Positions 24,002 to 33,217 of a stretch of 64,000 nucleotides of DNA are shown here, piece after piece (positions within the stretch are counted from its first letter, which is position 1; each line of letters starts with the position of its first letter). A model generated the notes under the pieces. The model had not been told where the DNA came from. It ran no database searches and was given only the letters and a program-made list of their open reading frames with translations. The DNA lies in the NCBI RefSeq assembly GCF_900101685.1, contig NZ_FMZZ01000001.1:1-64000 (forward strand), read 5' to 3'. The translations under genes were made by a program, and so were the position numbers. The stretch is from Actinokineospora iranica. GTDB lineage: Bacteria; Actinomycetota; Actinomycetes; Mycobacteriales; Pseudonocardiaceae.

Positions 24002-25363
24002 TTGAGCGACGTCCTCGTCATCGGCAGCGGTCCCACGCTCCAGCGGTTCGCGGACCGGATGCGCCACCACGCCCACCCGGGCTCCCTCACCGTCCTGGAA
24101 ACCGACCCCCCGGCGTTATCGCCCGCCTTCGGCCCCGTGGTCGGAGGCGGGGGAGCGGGACTCCGCGCCGAAGTCGTCGGCGTCGACCGGGAACGGCGCC
24201 GGGTGTCGGCGCGGGTCGACGCAGTGGAGACCACCTACCCATACGACGTCCTGGTCCTCGCGGGCGGGACCCGCCCCGTGGTCCCCGGTATTCCCGGCCT
24301 GCTCGACGCGCGGGGACGACTGGTCGACGGCGTCGTCGCGCCGAGCGCGGTCACCGACGCCGCCCGCGTCACCGGCGGCACCGTCGTCGTGCTCGGTGAC
24401 GCGCCGCTGGGAGTGGAGGTCGCGAGCGCCTTGACCGCCCGCGGCGTCGACACCACCCTGGTCTGCGCCGAACCCCGCCCACTGCTCGGGCGGCTCGGTG
24501 AGATCTGCGCCAGCCTGCTCAGCGAGTGGTTGGAGCGGACCGGCGTGACCGTGGTCGGCGGCGCGAACGCGGTGCGCCGCGCACCGGGCCGCCTGGTGCT
24601 GGACAACGGGACCACCCTCCGCGCCGACACGCTCGTGCTGTGCGCGGGCGCGGTCCCCGACACCCGACTCGGGCTCGCGGCGGGCCTGATCGTCCACAGT
24701 GGGATCGTGGTCGACGACCAGTTGCGCGCCAGCGATCCGCGCGTCCACGCCATCGGCGACTGCGCGGAACACGACGGTCGGACCGTCCCCGGCGCGGACG
24801 CGGCCTGGGCGCAGGCCGAGGTCCTCGCGCGGGTCCTCACCGGCCAGGCCGCGGCCTACCGGCCGCCGCCCCCGGCGCTGCGGCTGCGCGTTCCGGGGGC
24901 GGACGTGGCGGGCTTCGGCTCGCCCGCCGACCTGGAACAGCCCGGGACCCGGCTGATCAGCGTCACCGACCCGGCGGGCGGGCGGCACGCGCGCGTCGCG
25001 CTGCGCGACGAGCGCGTCGTCGCCGCCGTGCTGTTCGGCCTGCCGCAGGCCATCGCGACGATCGGCTTCCTGCACCGGCACGGGCGGTGTTTCCCGTCCG
25101 ACCGGCTGGGGCTGCTGCTCGGACTGCCGCCCAGGCCCGCCTCCCACGCCCGGGAGACGAGCGTGGACAGCCAGGTCTGCCTTTGCAACAACGTCTCGAT
25201 GGGAACGCTGCGCCAGGCGTGGCGGACAGGCTCCCGCACCGCGGGCGCGCTCGCCACGGTGACCAGGGCGACCACCGGGTGCGGCGGGTGCAGCCAGTCG
25301 GTGGCGGACCTGTGCCGGGTCTGGGCGAGCGAGTCCGGCGACCGACTGGTGGCGGCGTCGTGA
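24002..25363 (+). CDS. FAD/NAD(P)-type oxidoreductase with BFD-like [2Fe-2S] domain
   Basis: A 453-residue flavoprotein that probably passes electrons from NAD(P)H to the nitrate reductase. The FAD motif (VLVIGSGPTLQRF) and NAD motif (VVVLGDAPLGVEVA) are both degenerate, but TYPYDVLVLAGGTRP and VHAIGDCAEHDG are well kept. The C-terminus is a BFD-like domain with four cysteines (CLCNN and TGCGGC). The TTG at 24002 has AGGAG upstream. The gene carries a rare TTA codon in PALSPAF. It overlaps the next flavoprotein by 4 bp. Degenerate nucleotide motifs leave open whether both cofactors bind. Confidence 0.8.
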   Translation: MSDVLVIGSGPTLQRFADRMRHHAHPGSLTVLETDPPALSPAFGPVVGGGGAGLRAEVVGVDRERRRVSARVDAVETTYPYDVLVLAGGTRPVVPGIPGLLDARGRLVDGVVAPSAVTDAARVTGGTVVVLGDAPLGVEVASALTARGVDTTLVCAEPRPLLGRLGEICASLLSEWLERTGVTVVGGANAVRRAPGRLVLDNGTTLRADTLVLCAGAVPDTRLGLAAGLIVHSGIVVDDQLRASDPRVHAIGDCAEHDGRTVPGADAAWAQAEVLARVLTGQAAAYRPPPPALRLRVPGADVAGFGSPADLEQPGTRLISVTDPAGGRHARVALRDERVVAAVLFGLPQAIATIGFLHRHGRCFPSDRLGLLLGLPPRPASHARETSVDSQVCLCNNVSMGTLRQAWRTGSRTAGALATVTRATTGCGGCSQSVADLCRVWASESGDRLVAAS

Positions 25364-26556
25364 CCAGCACCCTGGTGGTCGTCGGGCACGGCATGGTGGG
25401 CCACCGGTTCGTGGAGCAGGTCAGGGCCCTGGACACGGACGACACCTGGCGCGTGGTCGTCCTCGCCGAGGAACACCACCCCGCCTACGACCGGGTCAGC
25501 CTGTCCTCGTACCTGGCGGGCAAGAGCAAGAGCGACCTCGCCCTCCCCGGGCGGGACCTCCGCGCGGACCCCCGCGTCGACCTCCGGCTCGCCTGCCCGG
25601 CGGTGTCGGTCGACCGGGCGCGCCGCCTGGTCCGGACCGCCGACGGCGACGAGGTCCGCTACGACGCCCTGGTGCTGGCGACCGGCTCGCGCCCGTTCGT
25701 CCCGCCGGTCCCCGGCCACGACCTGTCGGGCTGCTTCGTGTACCGGACCTTCGACGACCTCGACGCCCTGCGCGCCGCGGCCCGCGCCGGACGCCCCGGG
25801 GTCGTGGTCGGCGGCGGGCTGCTCGGTCTCGAAGCGGCCAACGCGCTGCGCCTGCTGGGGATGCGCGCCCACGTCGTCGAGACCGCGCCGCACCTGATGC
25901 CCGCGCAACTGGACGCGGGCGCGGCCCGCGTCCTCCACCGACACCTCACCGGGCTCGGGTTCGACCTGCGCTGCGCGACCGCGACCACATCGGTAGACGC
26001 CGACCCCGACGGCGCGGTGCGGGCCGTCACCCTGTCGGACGGAACCGTCCTGGCGGCCGACCTGGTGGTCTTCGCCGCCGGTGTCCGCCCCCGAGACGAG
26101 TTGGCCGCCGTCCTGGGCCTCGCCCGCGGCGAGCGCGGCGGTTTCGCCGTGGACGACCACTGCCGCACCGCCGACGACCGCGTGTGGGCCATCGGGGAGT
26201 GCGCCGCCATCCGGGGACGGTGCCACGGCCTGGTCGCCCCCGGATACCGGATGGCCGACAACGTCGCCCGGCAGGTGCTGGGACAGCGCACCGCGCCCGT
26301 CGACGGCTCCGACGCCTCGACCACCCTCAAACTCCTCGGCGTGAGCGTCGCCACCTTCGGCGCCGCGCGCTCCGACGACGCTCTCGAAGTGGTCTTCGCC
26401 GAGGGCGACGCCCGCTACGCCAAGGTGCTGCTCAGCCGGGACACCGGCGACCTCATGGGCGGAATCCTCGCGGGCGACACCGGGTCCTGGACGACGGTCG
26501 GGTCCTTCGTCGGCCGCCCGCCGCCGTCCGACCTGGAGCGGCTGCTCCTTCCCTGA
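25360..26556 (+). CDS. NirB-like FAD-dependent oxidoreductase (no siroheme domain)
   Basis: A 398-residue protein equal to the N-terminal flavin part of the large nitrite reductase subunit. It has VVVGHGMVGHRFVEQV (FAD), AYDRVSLSSYLAGKS, ALVLATGSRPFVPPVPG, VVVGGGLLGLEAANALRLLG (NAD) and VWAIGECAAI. The [2Fe-2S] and siroheme domains of NirB are missing, so it cannot reduce nitrite alone. With the preceding [2Fe-2S] flavoprotein it likely feeds electrons to nitrate reductase. No nitrite reductase gene is in the window. Start overlaps the previous stop (GTGA). Confidence 0.85.
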   Translation: MTSTLVVVGHGMVGHRFVEQVRALDTDDTWRVVVLAEEHHPAYDRVSLSSYLAGKSKSDLALPGRDLRADPRVDLRLACPAVSVDRARRLVRTADGDEVRYDALVLATGSRPFVPPVPGHDLSGCFVYRTFDDLDALRAAARAGRPGVVVGGGLLGLEAANALRLLGMRAHVVETAPHLMPAQLDAGAARVLHRHLTGLGFDLRCATATTSVDADPDGAVRAVTLSDGTVLAADLVVFAAGVRPRDELAAVLGLARGERGGFAVDDHCRTADDRVWAIGECAAIRGRCHGLVAPGYRMADNVARQVLGQRTAPVDGSDASTTLKLLGVSVATFGAARSDDALEVVFAEGDARYAKVLLSRDTGDLMGGILAGDTGSWTTVGSFVGRPPPSDLERLLLP

Positions 26557-26683
26557 CGTTCATCTCACCGCGGCCGGGCCGCGCAGGCTTCGCGAGCCCG
26601 CCAGGTGCCCATGCGACGCAACGGCGAACCTATCCTCCTGCCGTGTCGGCCCCTGCCTTGCCACTGATGAACGGAGCCCGGAC

Positions 26684-27154
26684 ATGGCTGAGCTGACCAT
26701 CGCGGTCGATGATCTTTCCGGCGCGCGGATCGCGGAGTTTCTGCGGGGGCATACCGAGGAGATGCGGTCCATCACCCCGCCGGGGAGCAAGCACGCGCTG
26801 GACCTCGACGGTCTGCGCGAGCCCGAGGTCACGTTCTGGACGGTGCTCGACGGGGACGGCCTGGTTGGCTGCGGGGCGCTCAAGGAGCTTGACGCCGGGC
26901 ATGGGGAGATCAAGTCGATGCGGGTGGCGGGGGAGCGCATGGGACAGGGGGTGGGGTCCACGCTGTTGCGGCACATCATCGGTGTCGCCGTCGAACGCGG
27001 ATACTCGCGGTTGAGTTTGGAGACGGGGTCGTTCGGGTTCTTCGCTCCCGCTCGCGGGTTGTACGCCAAGCACGGGTTCGAGGTGTGCGGGCCGTTCGCC
27101 GGGTACCGGGAAGATCCCAACAGCGTGTTCATGACCAAGGTGCTGGGCACCTGA
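26684..27154 (+). CDS. GNAT-family N-acetyltransferase
   Basis: A 156-residue GNAT. The acetyl-CoA loop is in MRVAGERMGQGVGSTLLRHII (the Q/RxxGxG/A pattern), preceded by a beta strand GEIKSM and followed by LSLETGSFGFFAPARGLYAKHGFEVCGPF. These acetylate an amine on a small molecule or peptide; no substrate is indicated. The ATG has GGAG upstream. It stands alone, with no operon link. Confidence 0.88.
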   Translation: MAELTIAVDDLSGARIAEFLRGHTEEMRSITPPGSKHALDLDGLREPEVTFWTVLDGDGLVGCGALKELDAGHGEIKSMRVAGERMGQGVGSTLLRHIIGVAVERGYSRLSLETGSFGFFAPARGLYAKHGFEVCGPFAGYREDPNSVFMTKVLGT

Positions 27155-27214
27155 CGAGCTGGGACGCGCGGGAATGCCGTGCCTCGCCGTGATCGGTTCA
27201 CCGGATTCCGCACA

Positions 27215-27259
27215 GTGACTGACCTGACTGACCTGACTGACTTGACTGCCCTGACTGAC
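27215..27259. repeat. Five tandem copies of a 9-bp repeat
   Basis: The unit CTGACTGAC occurs five times in a row. The outer and fourth copies differ slightly (GTGACTGAC, TTGACTGCC). It lies in the gap before the small membrane-protein gene, 82 bp upstream of its start. Such arrays vary in copy number and can alter nearby transcription. Confidence 0.85.
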
Positions 27260-27340
27260 CCGCGCGGGTGAAGTCGAGACCAAGCTGTAACACGTACCGT
27301 GCTTGGGCCGACTCAGCAGGCACGAGTGCAGGAGGAATCA

Positions 27341-27754
27341 ATGTCGATCGATCCGGCGCACCTGCCCCTTCTCGGCAACGTCGAGCCCGCCGATCCGCCT
27401 TCGCCGGTCCGCGCGGCGAGTGTGCTGCTGCTGGCCCACGTGACCGTGACCGGGGGCCATCTCGCCCTGGTCTGGGCCAAGACCGGACAGGACCTGTCCC
27501 TGTTCGCCGTCCCCTTGGGACTGATCGTGTGGTTCGCGCTCAGCGTGCGCGGCGGCCGGGACTGGGCGCGGCTTGCCGTGCTCCTGGTCGCGCCGCTGGT
27601 CTTGCTGTTGACACTGACCGTGTCGTCCGGGGCGGTGGACCTCGCCGCGGTCGCGTTGTCCGCGCTGCTCGTCGGCTGCTCGGCGCACCAGATGTTCCGG
27701 GCCGACGTCGCCGACTACTTCGCGCAGGCGGGCGACCAGGCCGACCGGGTCTGA
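27341..27754 (+). CDS. Small integral membrane protein, function unknown
   Basis: A 137-residue protein with about three or four membrane helices (residues about 25-45, 50-68, 76-95 and perhaps 97-112) and a short acidic C-terminus. No family signature is recognised. The ATG at 27341 has GGAGGA seven bases upstream. The last 40 bp overlap the 3' end of the convergent adenylation/acyltransferase fusion gene, a long convergent overlap that may limit simultaneous expression. Confidence 0.72.
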   Translation: MSIDPAHLPLLGNVEPADPPSPVRAASVLLLAHVTVTGGHLALVWAKTGQDLSLFAVPLGLIVWFALSVRGGRDWARLAVLLVAPLVLLLTLTVSSGAVDLAAVALSALLVGCSAHQMFRADVADYFAQAGDQADRV

Positions 27755-30168
27755 GCCGCCCACTGCCCGACACGGCACACCAGCCGCCACCCGGCCACGC
27801 CCACGGCCAGTGTCACGGCCAGCACCGTCCACTTCGGCAGGTGCGGCAGCAGCGCCAGGAACACGACGTAGTGGGTCAGGTACAGGTAGAGCGAGGCCCC
27901 GGCGAGCAGGCCGACGAGCCGGACCACCGGCGCGGGCACCGACAGCCGAGGCACGAGCAGCACCAGCAGCAGGCCGCCGCCGACGATCGCGTCCCGCAGC
28001 GGGTCCTCGAAGTGGCCGGGCACCAGCACCAGGGTCAGCACGATCACCGCCAGCCGCTGCGCGTCGGTCGCCGCGCGCTGGGCGGCCCACCCCAGGGCGA
28101 ACAGCCACAGCACGCCGTGGGTGCTCATGTCGCGGGCGGAGAACACCGGGTCGTGCCCGGCCGGGATCGCCGCGACCAGGGCGGCGACCAGCACGGCCAG
28201 CGCCACCGCGAACCCGTGCGCCCGTTGCAGCCGCCGGATCGCGGGCACGGCGAACAGCAGCGCCATGAGCAGCAGGATCTGCACCAGCGCCTCGACGTAC
28301 CAGTAGGCGATGGTGCCCGTGCGGGCGTAGTTGTTCACCAGCAGCACGTTCGCCACGGTCACGTTGTCGGCCTGCGTCGCCCGCCACGCCAGCCACAGCA
28401 CCGCGGGCGCCGCGATCCTGGCCGCCGCCCGCGCGACGCGCCCGGGCACCCGGTCCGGGGCGGCCAGGGCGAACCGGGCGAAGCTCCACCCCGCGATCGC
28501 CAGCAGCAGGTGCGCGCCGCCCCAGACCTGGGTCACGCCGATGTGGGTGGACACGACCAGCGCGATCGCCGCGGCGCGCAGCACGATGTTGGTCTCCACC
28601 GACCGGAGCCTGCGCGCCCTCGGCCGCAGCCGCTCCAGGTCGCCGACCGCCATGGTGTGCCAGCCGTCGGGCACGTGGCCCAGAGCCTTCTCCAGCGCGA
28701 TGGACACCCGCACGTAGGTCAGGGAGTCGCCGCCGAGGCTGACGAAGGTGTCGTCGTCGGCGATGCGCGGGCGGTGCAGGACGCGCTCGTAGATCCGGCG
28801 CACCGAGACCGGCGCGTCCTCGGCGGGGGCGGTGATCGCGGCGTAATCGACCTTGCCGGTGGCCAGGCGGGGGAGTGCGGCGAACTCGCGCACATGGACT
28901 TCCGGCAGCCCCACCTTCCGGCGGACCAGCGCGGCGGCGGCCGCGCTGTCCTGCCCGGACACCAGGCCCAGCGTGATCGCGGTGTCGTCGCCCGCGACCG
29001 CGGCGCGGAACCCGGCCGCGGCGAGCACGCGCTCCACCTCGTCGAGGTCGACCCGCAGGCCGAACGGCTTGACGAACCGGCTGGCCCGCCCGATCACCTC
29101 GTAGAGCCCGTCGTCGGCGCGCCGGGCCAGGTCGCCGGTGGGCAGCGCGTCGAGCGTGGCGCCCAGCGCGAGGTCGGCGGGTGTGCGCGCGTAGCCGAGC
29201 ATGACATTCGGCCCGCGGTAAACCAGTTCCCCCGACGGCCGGATTTCGAACGAACCCCCCGGAATGGGCACCCCGATCGCCTCGGGCCGCGCCGCCGCGA
29301 GCTCAGACGGCAGGTACGCCATCCGCGCGGTCGCCTCGGTCTGCCCGTACATCACGTAGAACCGCCAGCCGCCGCGCTCGGCCAGCCGCGCGTAGTGCCG
29401 CACCCGCTCCGGGGCGAGCCGCCCACCCGCCTGGGTGACATACCGCAGGCTGGGTAAGTCGAGGTCGCCGAAACCGGCCCGGTCGAGCAGGTCGAAGGTG
29501 TGCGGCACGCCGTGCACGCTGGTGCCGCCGCGCGCCCGGAAGTCCGCCCAGAACCCGGGGTCCACCACCGACCGGTCGTCCAGCAGCACGGCGGCGCCGC
29601 GTAAGAGGTTGCTGTTAAGCACGGACAGCCCGTAGCAGTAGTGCATCGGCAGCGTTGTCGCCGCGCGGTCAGTGTCGCGGATGTCGAGGTAGGTGGCGAT
29701 GGCCTCGGCGTTGGCCTGCACATTGGCGGCCGAGAGCCGGACCAGCTTGGGCGAGCCGGTCGACCCCGAGGTCGACAGCAGCAACGCCAAGTCCGGATGC
29801 AGGTCGTGCGCGCTGCCCGCCCGGCGTTCCCGCAGGTCATCCCGGACGACGACGTCCGGGTCGTAGGCCTCGACCAGCGCGTCGACGCGGTCGGGCGCCG
29901 CGAGCAGCACCGGGTGGCCCGCCCGCAGCGCGGCCAGGTAGGCCACGATCGGCTCCACCGCGTTGCCTGCCGCCACCAGCACCAGACGGCGGGTCGTGCC
30001 CAACCGTTCCGCGGTCTCGGCTACCCGCGCCGCCAGCTCACGGTAGGTAGTCTGAATCTCATGGGAAGTAACGGTGTCGCGGCCGATCAGCGCAGGCCGG
30101 TCACCGAACCCGGCCAGCGCCTCGGCTAACGGGACTCCGACGCGCTGCGGGGCGCTGGGAGCGGGCAC
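27715..30168 (-). CDS. Adenylation - carrier - membrane acyltransferase fusion protein
   Basis: This 817-residue protein joins three parts. Residues 1-430 are an acid/amino acid-activating domain (LLLSTSGSTGSPKLVRLS, VMYGQTEATARMAYLP, PTGDLARRADDGLYEVIGR). Residues about 440-510 are a carrier domain with the pantetheine site FVSLGGDSLTYV. Residues about 525-810 hold about ten membrane helices resembling integral-membrane acyltransferases (THIGVTQVWGGAHLLLAIAGWSFARF; LYLYLTHYVVF). It could load an acyl or aminoacyl group, then transfer it across or onto a membrane-associated acceptor. The GTG at 30168 has GAGG upstream. An IdeR-like iron box lies 37 bp before it. The acceptor and substrate are unknown. 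Confidence 0.82.
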   Translation of the reverse strand: MPAPSAPQRVGVPLAEALAGFGDRPALIGRDTVTSHEIQTTYRELAARVAETAERLGTTRRLVLVAAGNAVEPIVAYLAALRAGHPVLLAAPDRVDALVEAYDPDVVVRDDLRERRAGSAHDLHPDLALLLSTSGSTGSPKLVRLSAANVQANAEAIATYLDIRDTDRAATTLPMHYCYGLSVLNSNLLRGAAVLLDDRSVVDPGFWADFRARGGTSVHGVPHTFDLLDRAGFGDLDLPSLRYVTQAGGRLAPERVRHYARLAERGGWRFYVMYGQTEATARMAYLPSELAAARPEAIGVPIPGGSFEIRPSGELVYRGPNVMLGYARTPADLALGATLDALPTGDLARRADDGLYEVIGRASRFVKPFGLRVDLDEVERVLAAAGFRAAVAGDDTAITLGLVSGQDSAAAAALVRRKVGLPEVHVREFAALPRLATGKVDYAAITAPAEDAPVSVRRIYERVLHRPRIADDDTFVSLGGDSLTYVRVSIALEKALGHVPDGWHTMAVGDLERLRPRARRLRSVETNIVLRAAAIALVVSTHIGVTQVWGGAHLLLAIAGWSFARFALAAPDRVPGRVARAAARIAAPAVLWLAWRATQADNVTVANVLLVNNYARTGTIAYWYVEALVQILLLMALLFAVPAIRRLQRAHGFAVALAVLVAALVAAIPAGHDPVFSARDMSTHGVLWLFALGWAAQRAATDAQRLAVIVLTLVLVPGHFEDPLRDAIVGGGLLLVLLVPRLSVPAPVVRLVGLLAGASLYLYLTHYVVFLALLPHLPKWTVLAVTLAVGVAGWRLVCRVGQWAAQTRSAWSPACAK

Positions 30169-30204
30169 GGCGTCAACCTCGGCGTCAGACGGTCAGGAAC
30201 CGGC

Positions 30205-30223
30205 TGAGCATAGGCTAACCAAA
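30205..30223 (-). promoter_or_regulatory. Putative IdeR/DmdR iron box
   Basis: On the plus strand TGAGCATAGGCTAACCAAA matches the 19-bp IdeR consensus at 15 positions, including the whole central TAGGCTAACC block. On the minus strand it overlaps a possible -10 (TATGCT) for the adenylation/acyltransferase fusion gene, where iron-loaded IdeR would block transcription. It also covers the stop codon of the upstream aldo/keto reductase gene. Hand match, no score calculated. Confidence 0.6.
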
Positions 30224-31204
30224 CCGGGATTTCACACCCTGTTCCGGATACCCGAACTCGATCCCGCTCACGTCGTCCAGCGCCGCCCGGATCGCCGCGG
30301 GCAGGGTCAGCTCCTCCGCCGCCAGCGACCCGCGCAACTGAGCGGTGTCCCGCGCCCCGACGACCGGGGCCACCACACCCGGCCGATCCCGCACCCAGGC
30401 CAGCGCCACCGCCAGCGGCGAGGTCCCCAGCCCGTCCGCAGCCGTCACCACCGCCTGCACGATCCGCGCCGCCCGCTCCGTGCGGTGCTGCTCGACATAC
30501 GGCGCGAACCGCGCCGAGGCCCCGCGCGAGTCGGCCGGGGTGCTCGTGCGGTACTTCCCGGTGAGCACACCGCGCCCCAGCGGCGCCCACGGCAGCACAC
30601 CGATCCCGTGGTGCGCGCACGCCGGGATCACCTCCCGCTCCACGCCCCGCTCCAGCAGCGAGTACTCGACCTGCGTGCTGACCAGCGGCGCGCCGCCCGC
30701 GACACACGCCTGCCGGGTCGCGGCCGTCGCGGTCTGCCAACCGGAGTAGTTCGAGATGCCCGCGTAGCGGACCTTGCCGCTGCGCACCGCGGCGTCGACC
30801 GCGGACAGCGTCTCATCCAGCGGCACAGACTCGTCCCACGCGTGCAGCTGCCACAGGTCGATGTGGTCGGTGTCGAGCCTGGTCAGCGACGCCTCCAGGG
30901 CCGTGAGCAGCGCGCCGCGCGACGCCCCGCCGCCGAAGGGCCCGTCGTGGCGGCGGGCGACGGCCTTGGTGGCGAGCACGACCTGCTCGCGCGGGACGAG
31001 ATCGTCGAGCAGCGCGCCCAGCACGCGTTCGCTTTCGCCGTCGGCGTAGATGTCCGCAGTGTCCACGAGCGTGCCGCCCGCCTCAACGAAGGCCGCCAAC
31101 TGGCTCGCCGCCTCACCGGCGTCGGTGTCCCCGCCCCAGGTCAACGTGCCCAGCGCCATCCGGGACACCCGCAGCCCACTGCGCCCGAGGTGTCGTTGCT
31201 CCAC
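30215..31204 (-). CDS. Aldo/keto reductase
   Basis: A 329-residue NADPH-dependent reductase of the TIM-barrel AKR family. Visible are VDTADIYADGESERVLG with the catalytic Asp and Tyr, LATKAVARR with the Lys, IDLWQLHAWD with the His, and the NADP segment near PVVGARDTAQLRGSL. Substrates are aldehydes or ketones, not predictable here. The GTG at 31204 (VEQRHLGRSGLRVS) matches the family's start; a GTG two codons earlier is possible. Divergent from the F420-type oxidoreductase. Confidence 0.87.
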   Translation of the reverse strand: MEQRHLGRSGLRVSRMALGTLTWGGDTDAGEAASQLAAFVEAGGTLVDTADIYADGESERVLGALLDDLVPREQVVLATKAVARRHDGPFGGGASRGALLTALEASLTRLDTDHIDLWQLHAWDESVPLDETLSAVDAAVRSGKVRYAGISNYSGWQTATAATRQACVAGGAPLVSTQVEYSLLERGVEREVIPACAHHGIGVLPWAPLGRGVLTGKYRTSTPADSRGASARFAPYVEQHRTERAARIVQAVVTAADGLGTSPLAVALAWVRDRPGVVAPVVGARDTAQLRGSLAAEELTLPAAIRAALDDVSGIEFGYPEQGVKSRFG

Positions 31205-31295
31205 GAGCACGGAGCCTAGGCGGCCGACCCCGGGCACCGGACGCGCCACTCCGGACGACTGGTGGAACGGCGTTACCCATGGGTAGTGTCGGTCC

Positions 31296-32345
31296 GTGCG
31301 ACTGGGACTGAACATGGGCTACTGGGGCGCCGGGAACGACGCCGCGAACCTTGAGCTGGCCAAGGAGGCGGACCGACTCGGCTACTCGGTGGCCTGGGTC
31401 GCCGAGGCATACGGCTCCGACGCGCCCACGGTCCTGGCCTGGGTCGCGGCGCACACCGAGCGCATCGACATCGGCAGCGCCATCCTGCAGATCCCCGCGC
31501 GCCGCCCCACCATGACCGCGATGACCGCCGCGACCCTCGACACCCTCTCCGGCGGCCGGTTCCGCCTGGGCCTCGGCGTGTCCGGCCCGCAGGTGTCCGA
31601 GGGCTGGTACGGGGTCAAGTTCGACAAGCCGCTCGGCCGCACCCGCGAGTACGTCGACATCGTCCGCCAGGCGCTGCGCCGCGAACGGGTGAGCTACCAG
31701 GGCAAACACTTCACGCAGCCGCTCCCCGACGGCCCCGGCAAGCCGCTCAAGCTGACCGTGCACCCGGTGCGCGAGCAGATCCCCATCTACCTCGCCTCGA
31801 TCGGCCCGAAGAACCTGGAGCTGACCGGCGAGATCGCCGACGGCTGGCTGGCCATCTTCTACTCGCCCGAGCACGGCAAGGAGTCCCTGGAGCTGATCGC
31901 CCGGGGCCGCGCCAAGGCTGGCAAGACCCTCGACGGCTTCGACGTCGTCCCCACCACCCCCATCGTCGTCGGCGACGACTGGAAGACCGCCGCCGACACC
32001 GTGCGCCCCTACGCCGCACTCTACGTGGGCGGCATGGGCAGCCGCGAGCAGAACTTCTACAACAACCTCGCCTGCCGGATGGGCTACGAGGCCGAGGCGG
32101 CCGAGACCCAGAACCGCTACCTCGCCAAGGACTACGCGGGCGCCGCCGCCGCGGTGCCGCTGGGCTTCCTCGACTCGACCGGGCTTCTCGGCCCCAAGGA
32201 GCGCATCGCCGAGAAGATGCAGGCCCTGGCCGAGTCAGGGGTCACCACGCTGACCGTTTCACCGATCCTGCAAGATCTTGAGCAAAGCAAGGCGGCCCTG
32301 CGCGTCGCCGTGGAAGCTCTGGATCTCGCGGGAGTCGGTAGTTGA
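31296..32345 (+). CDS. F420-dependent LLM-class oxidoreductase
   Basis: A 349-residue luciferase-like TIM barrel. The start [10 protein letters not shown], then [48 protein letters not shown] and IADGWL are typical of actinobacterial F420-type members (MSMEG_3544-like group). It would move hydride between reduced deazaflavin F420 and an unknown substrate. Its stop overlaps the UppP start (TTGA), so the two are co-translated. Confidence 0.85.
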   Translation: MRLGLNMGYWGAGNDAANLELAKEADRLGYSVAWVAEAYGSDAPTVLAWVAAHTERIDIGSAILQIPARRPTMTAMTAATLDTLSGGRFRLGLGVSGPQVSEGWYGVKFDKPLGRTREYVDIVRQALRRERVSYQGKHFTQPLPDGPGKPLKLTVHPVREQIPIYLASIGPKNLELTGEIADGWLAIFYSPEHGKESLELIARGRAKAGKTLDGFDVVPTTPIVVGDDWKTAADTVRPYAALYVGGMGSREQNFYNNLACRMGYEAEAAETQNRYLAKDYAGAAAAVPLGFLDSTGLLGPKERIAEKMQALAESGVTTLTVSPILQDLEQSKAALRVAVEALDLAGVGS

Positions 32346-33169
32346 CCTGGTTTCAAGCCATAATCCTCGGCATCGTCCAGGGATTGACCGAGTTCCTCCC
32401 AGTCTCGTCCTCCGCGCACATCCGCGTCGTCTCCGAACTCTGGTTCGGCGCCGACGCGGGCGCCTCGTTCACCGCCGTCATCCAGCTCGGCACCGAGGCC
32501 GCGGTGGTCATCTACTTCGCCAAGGACATCTGGCGGCTGCTGCTGGCCTGGTTCCGCGGCCTGGGCAGCGCCGAGGCCCGGCGCGACCCGGACTACCGGC
32601 TCGCCTGGTACGTGATCATCGGCTCGGTCCCGATCAGCGTGCTCGGCGTGCTGTTCAAAGACGAGATCCGCTCCGGCCTGCGCAACCTGTGGATCACCGC
32701 GTTCGTGCTGATGGTGTTCGCGGTGTTCCTCGCCATCGCCGACGAATCGGCCAAGCAGAACCGGGACAAGCTGACCATGAAGGACAGCGTCCTGATGGGC
32801 TTGGCGCAGGCCATGGCGCTCATCCCCGGGGTGTCGCGCTCCGGCGGCACGCTCACCGCGGGCCTGTTCCTCGGCCTCGACCGCGCCGCCGCCGCCCGGT
32901 ACTCGTTCCTGCTGGCCATCCCGGCGGTCTTCGGCGCGGGCATCTTCAGCATCCCCGACGTCCTCGACCGCAGCGGTCCCGGACTGCAGGCGAGCATCCC
33001 GCAGACCATCGTGGCGACGGCCGTGTCGTTCGTCGTCGGCTACGCGTGCGTGGCCTGGCTGCTCAGGTACATCTCCAAGCACAGCTTCATGGTCTTCGTC
33101 TGGTACCGCATCGCCCTCGGCGCGCTGCTGTGCGGGCTGCTGGCCACCGGCGTCGTCTCCCCGACCTGA
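32342..33169 (+). CDS. uppP: Undecaprenyl-diphosphatase UppP (BacA)
   Basis: A 275-residue membrane enzyme that removes a phosphate from undecaprenyl diphosphate so that the lipid carrier can be reused for peptidoglycan and other wall polymers; it also confers bacitracin tolerance. The catalytic motifs are [13 protein letters not shown] near residue 14 and [21 protein letters not shown] near 160, and about eight helices are visible. The TTG start overlaps the preceding stop. In M. tuberculosis the equivalent (Rv2136c) sits beside DUF5703 and the phosphatase, as I recall. Here it is about 25 kb from DUF5703. Confidence 0.95.
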   Translation: MTWFQAIILGIVQGLTEFLPVSSSAHIRVVSELWFGADAGASFTAVIQLGTEAAVVIYFAKDIWRLLLAWFRGLGSAEARRDPDYRLAWYVIIGSVPISVLGVLFKDEIRSGLRNLWITAFVLMVFAVFLAIADESAKQNRDKLTMKDSVLMGLAQAMALIPGVSRSGGTLTAGLFLGLDRAAAARYSFLLAIPAVFGAGIFSIPDVLDRSGPGLQASIPQTIVATAVSFVVGYACVAWLLRYISKHSFMVFVWYRIALGALLCGLLATGVVSPT

Positions 33170-33217
33170 TCGCCTGGGGCGTGTCGTGATCCACCGGACA
33201 CGCCCTAAGCTCGGGGA

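Noticed and set aside
24002-26556. Complete assimilatory nitrite reductase (NirB)
   Set aside because: Both proteins end before any siroheme or ferredoxin-like half-domain, and no small subunit follows.
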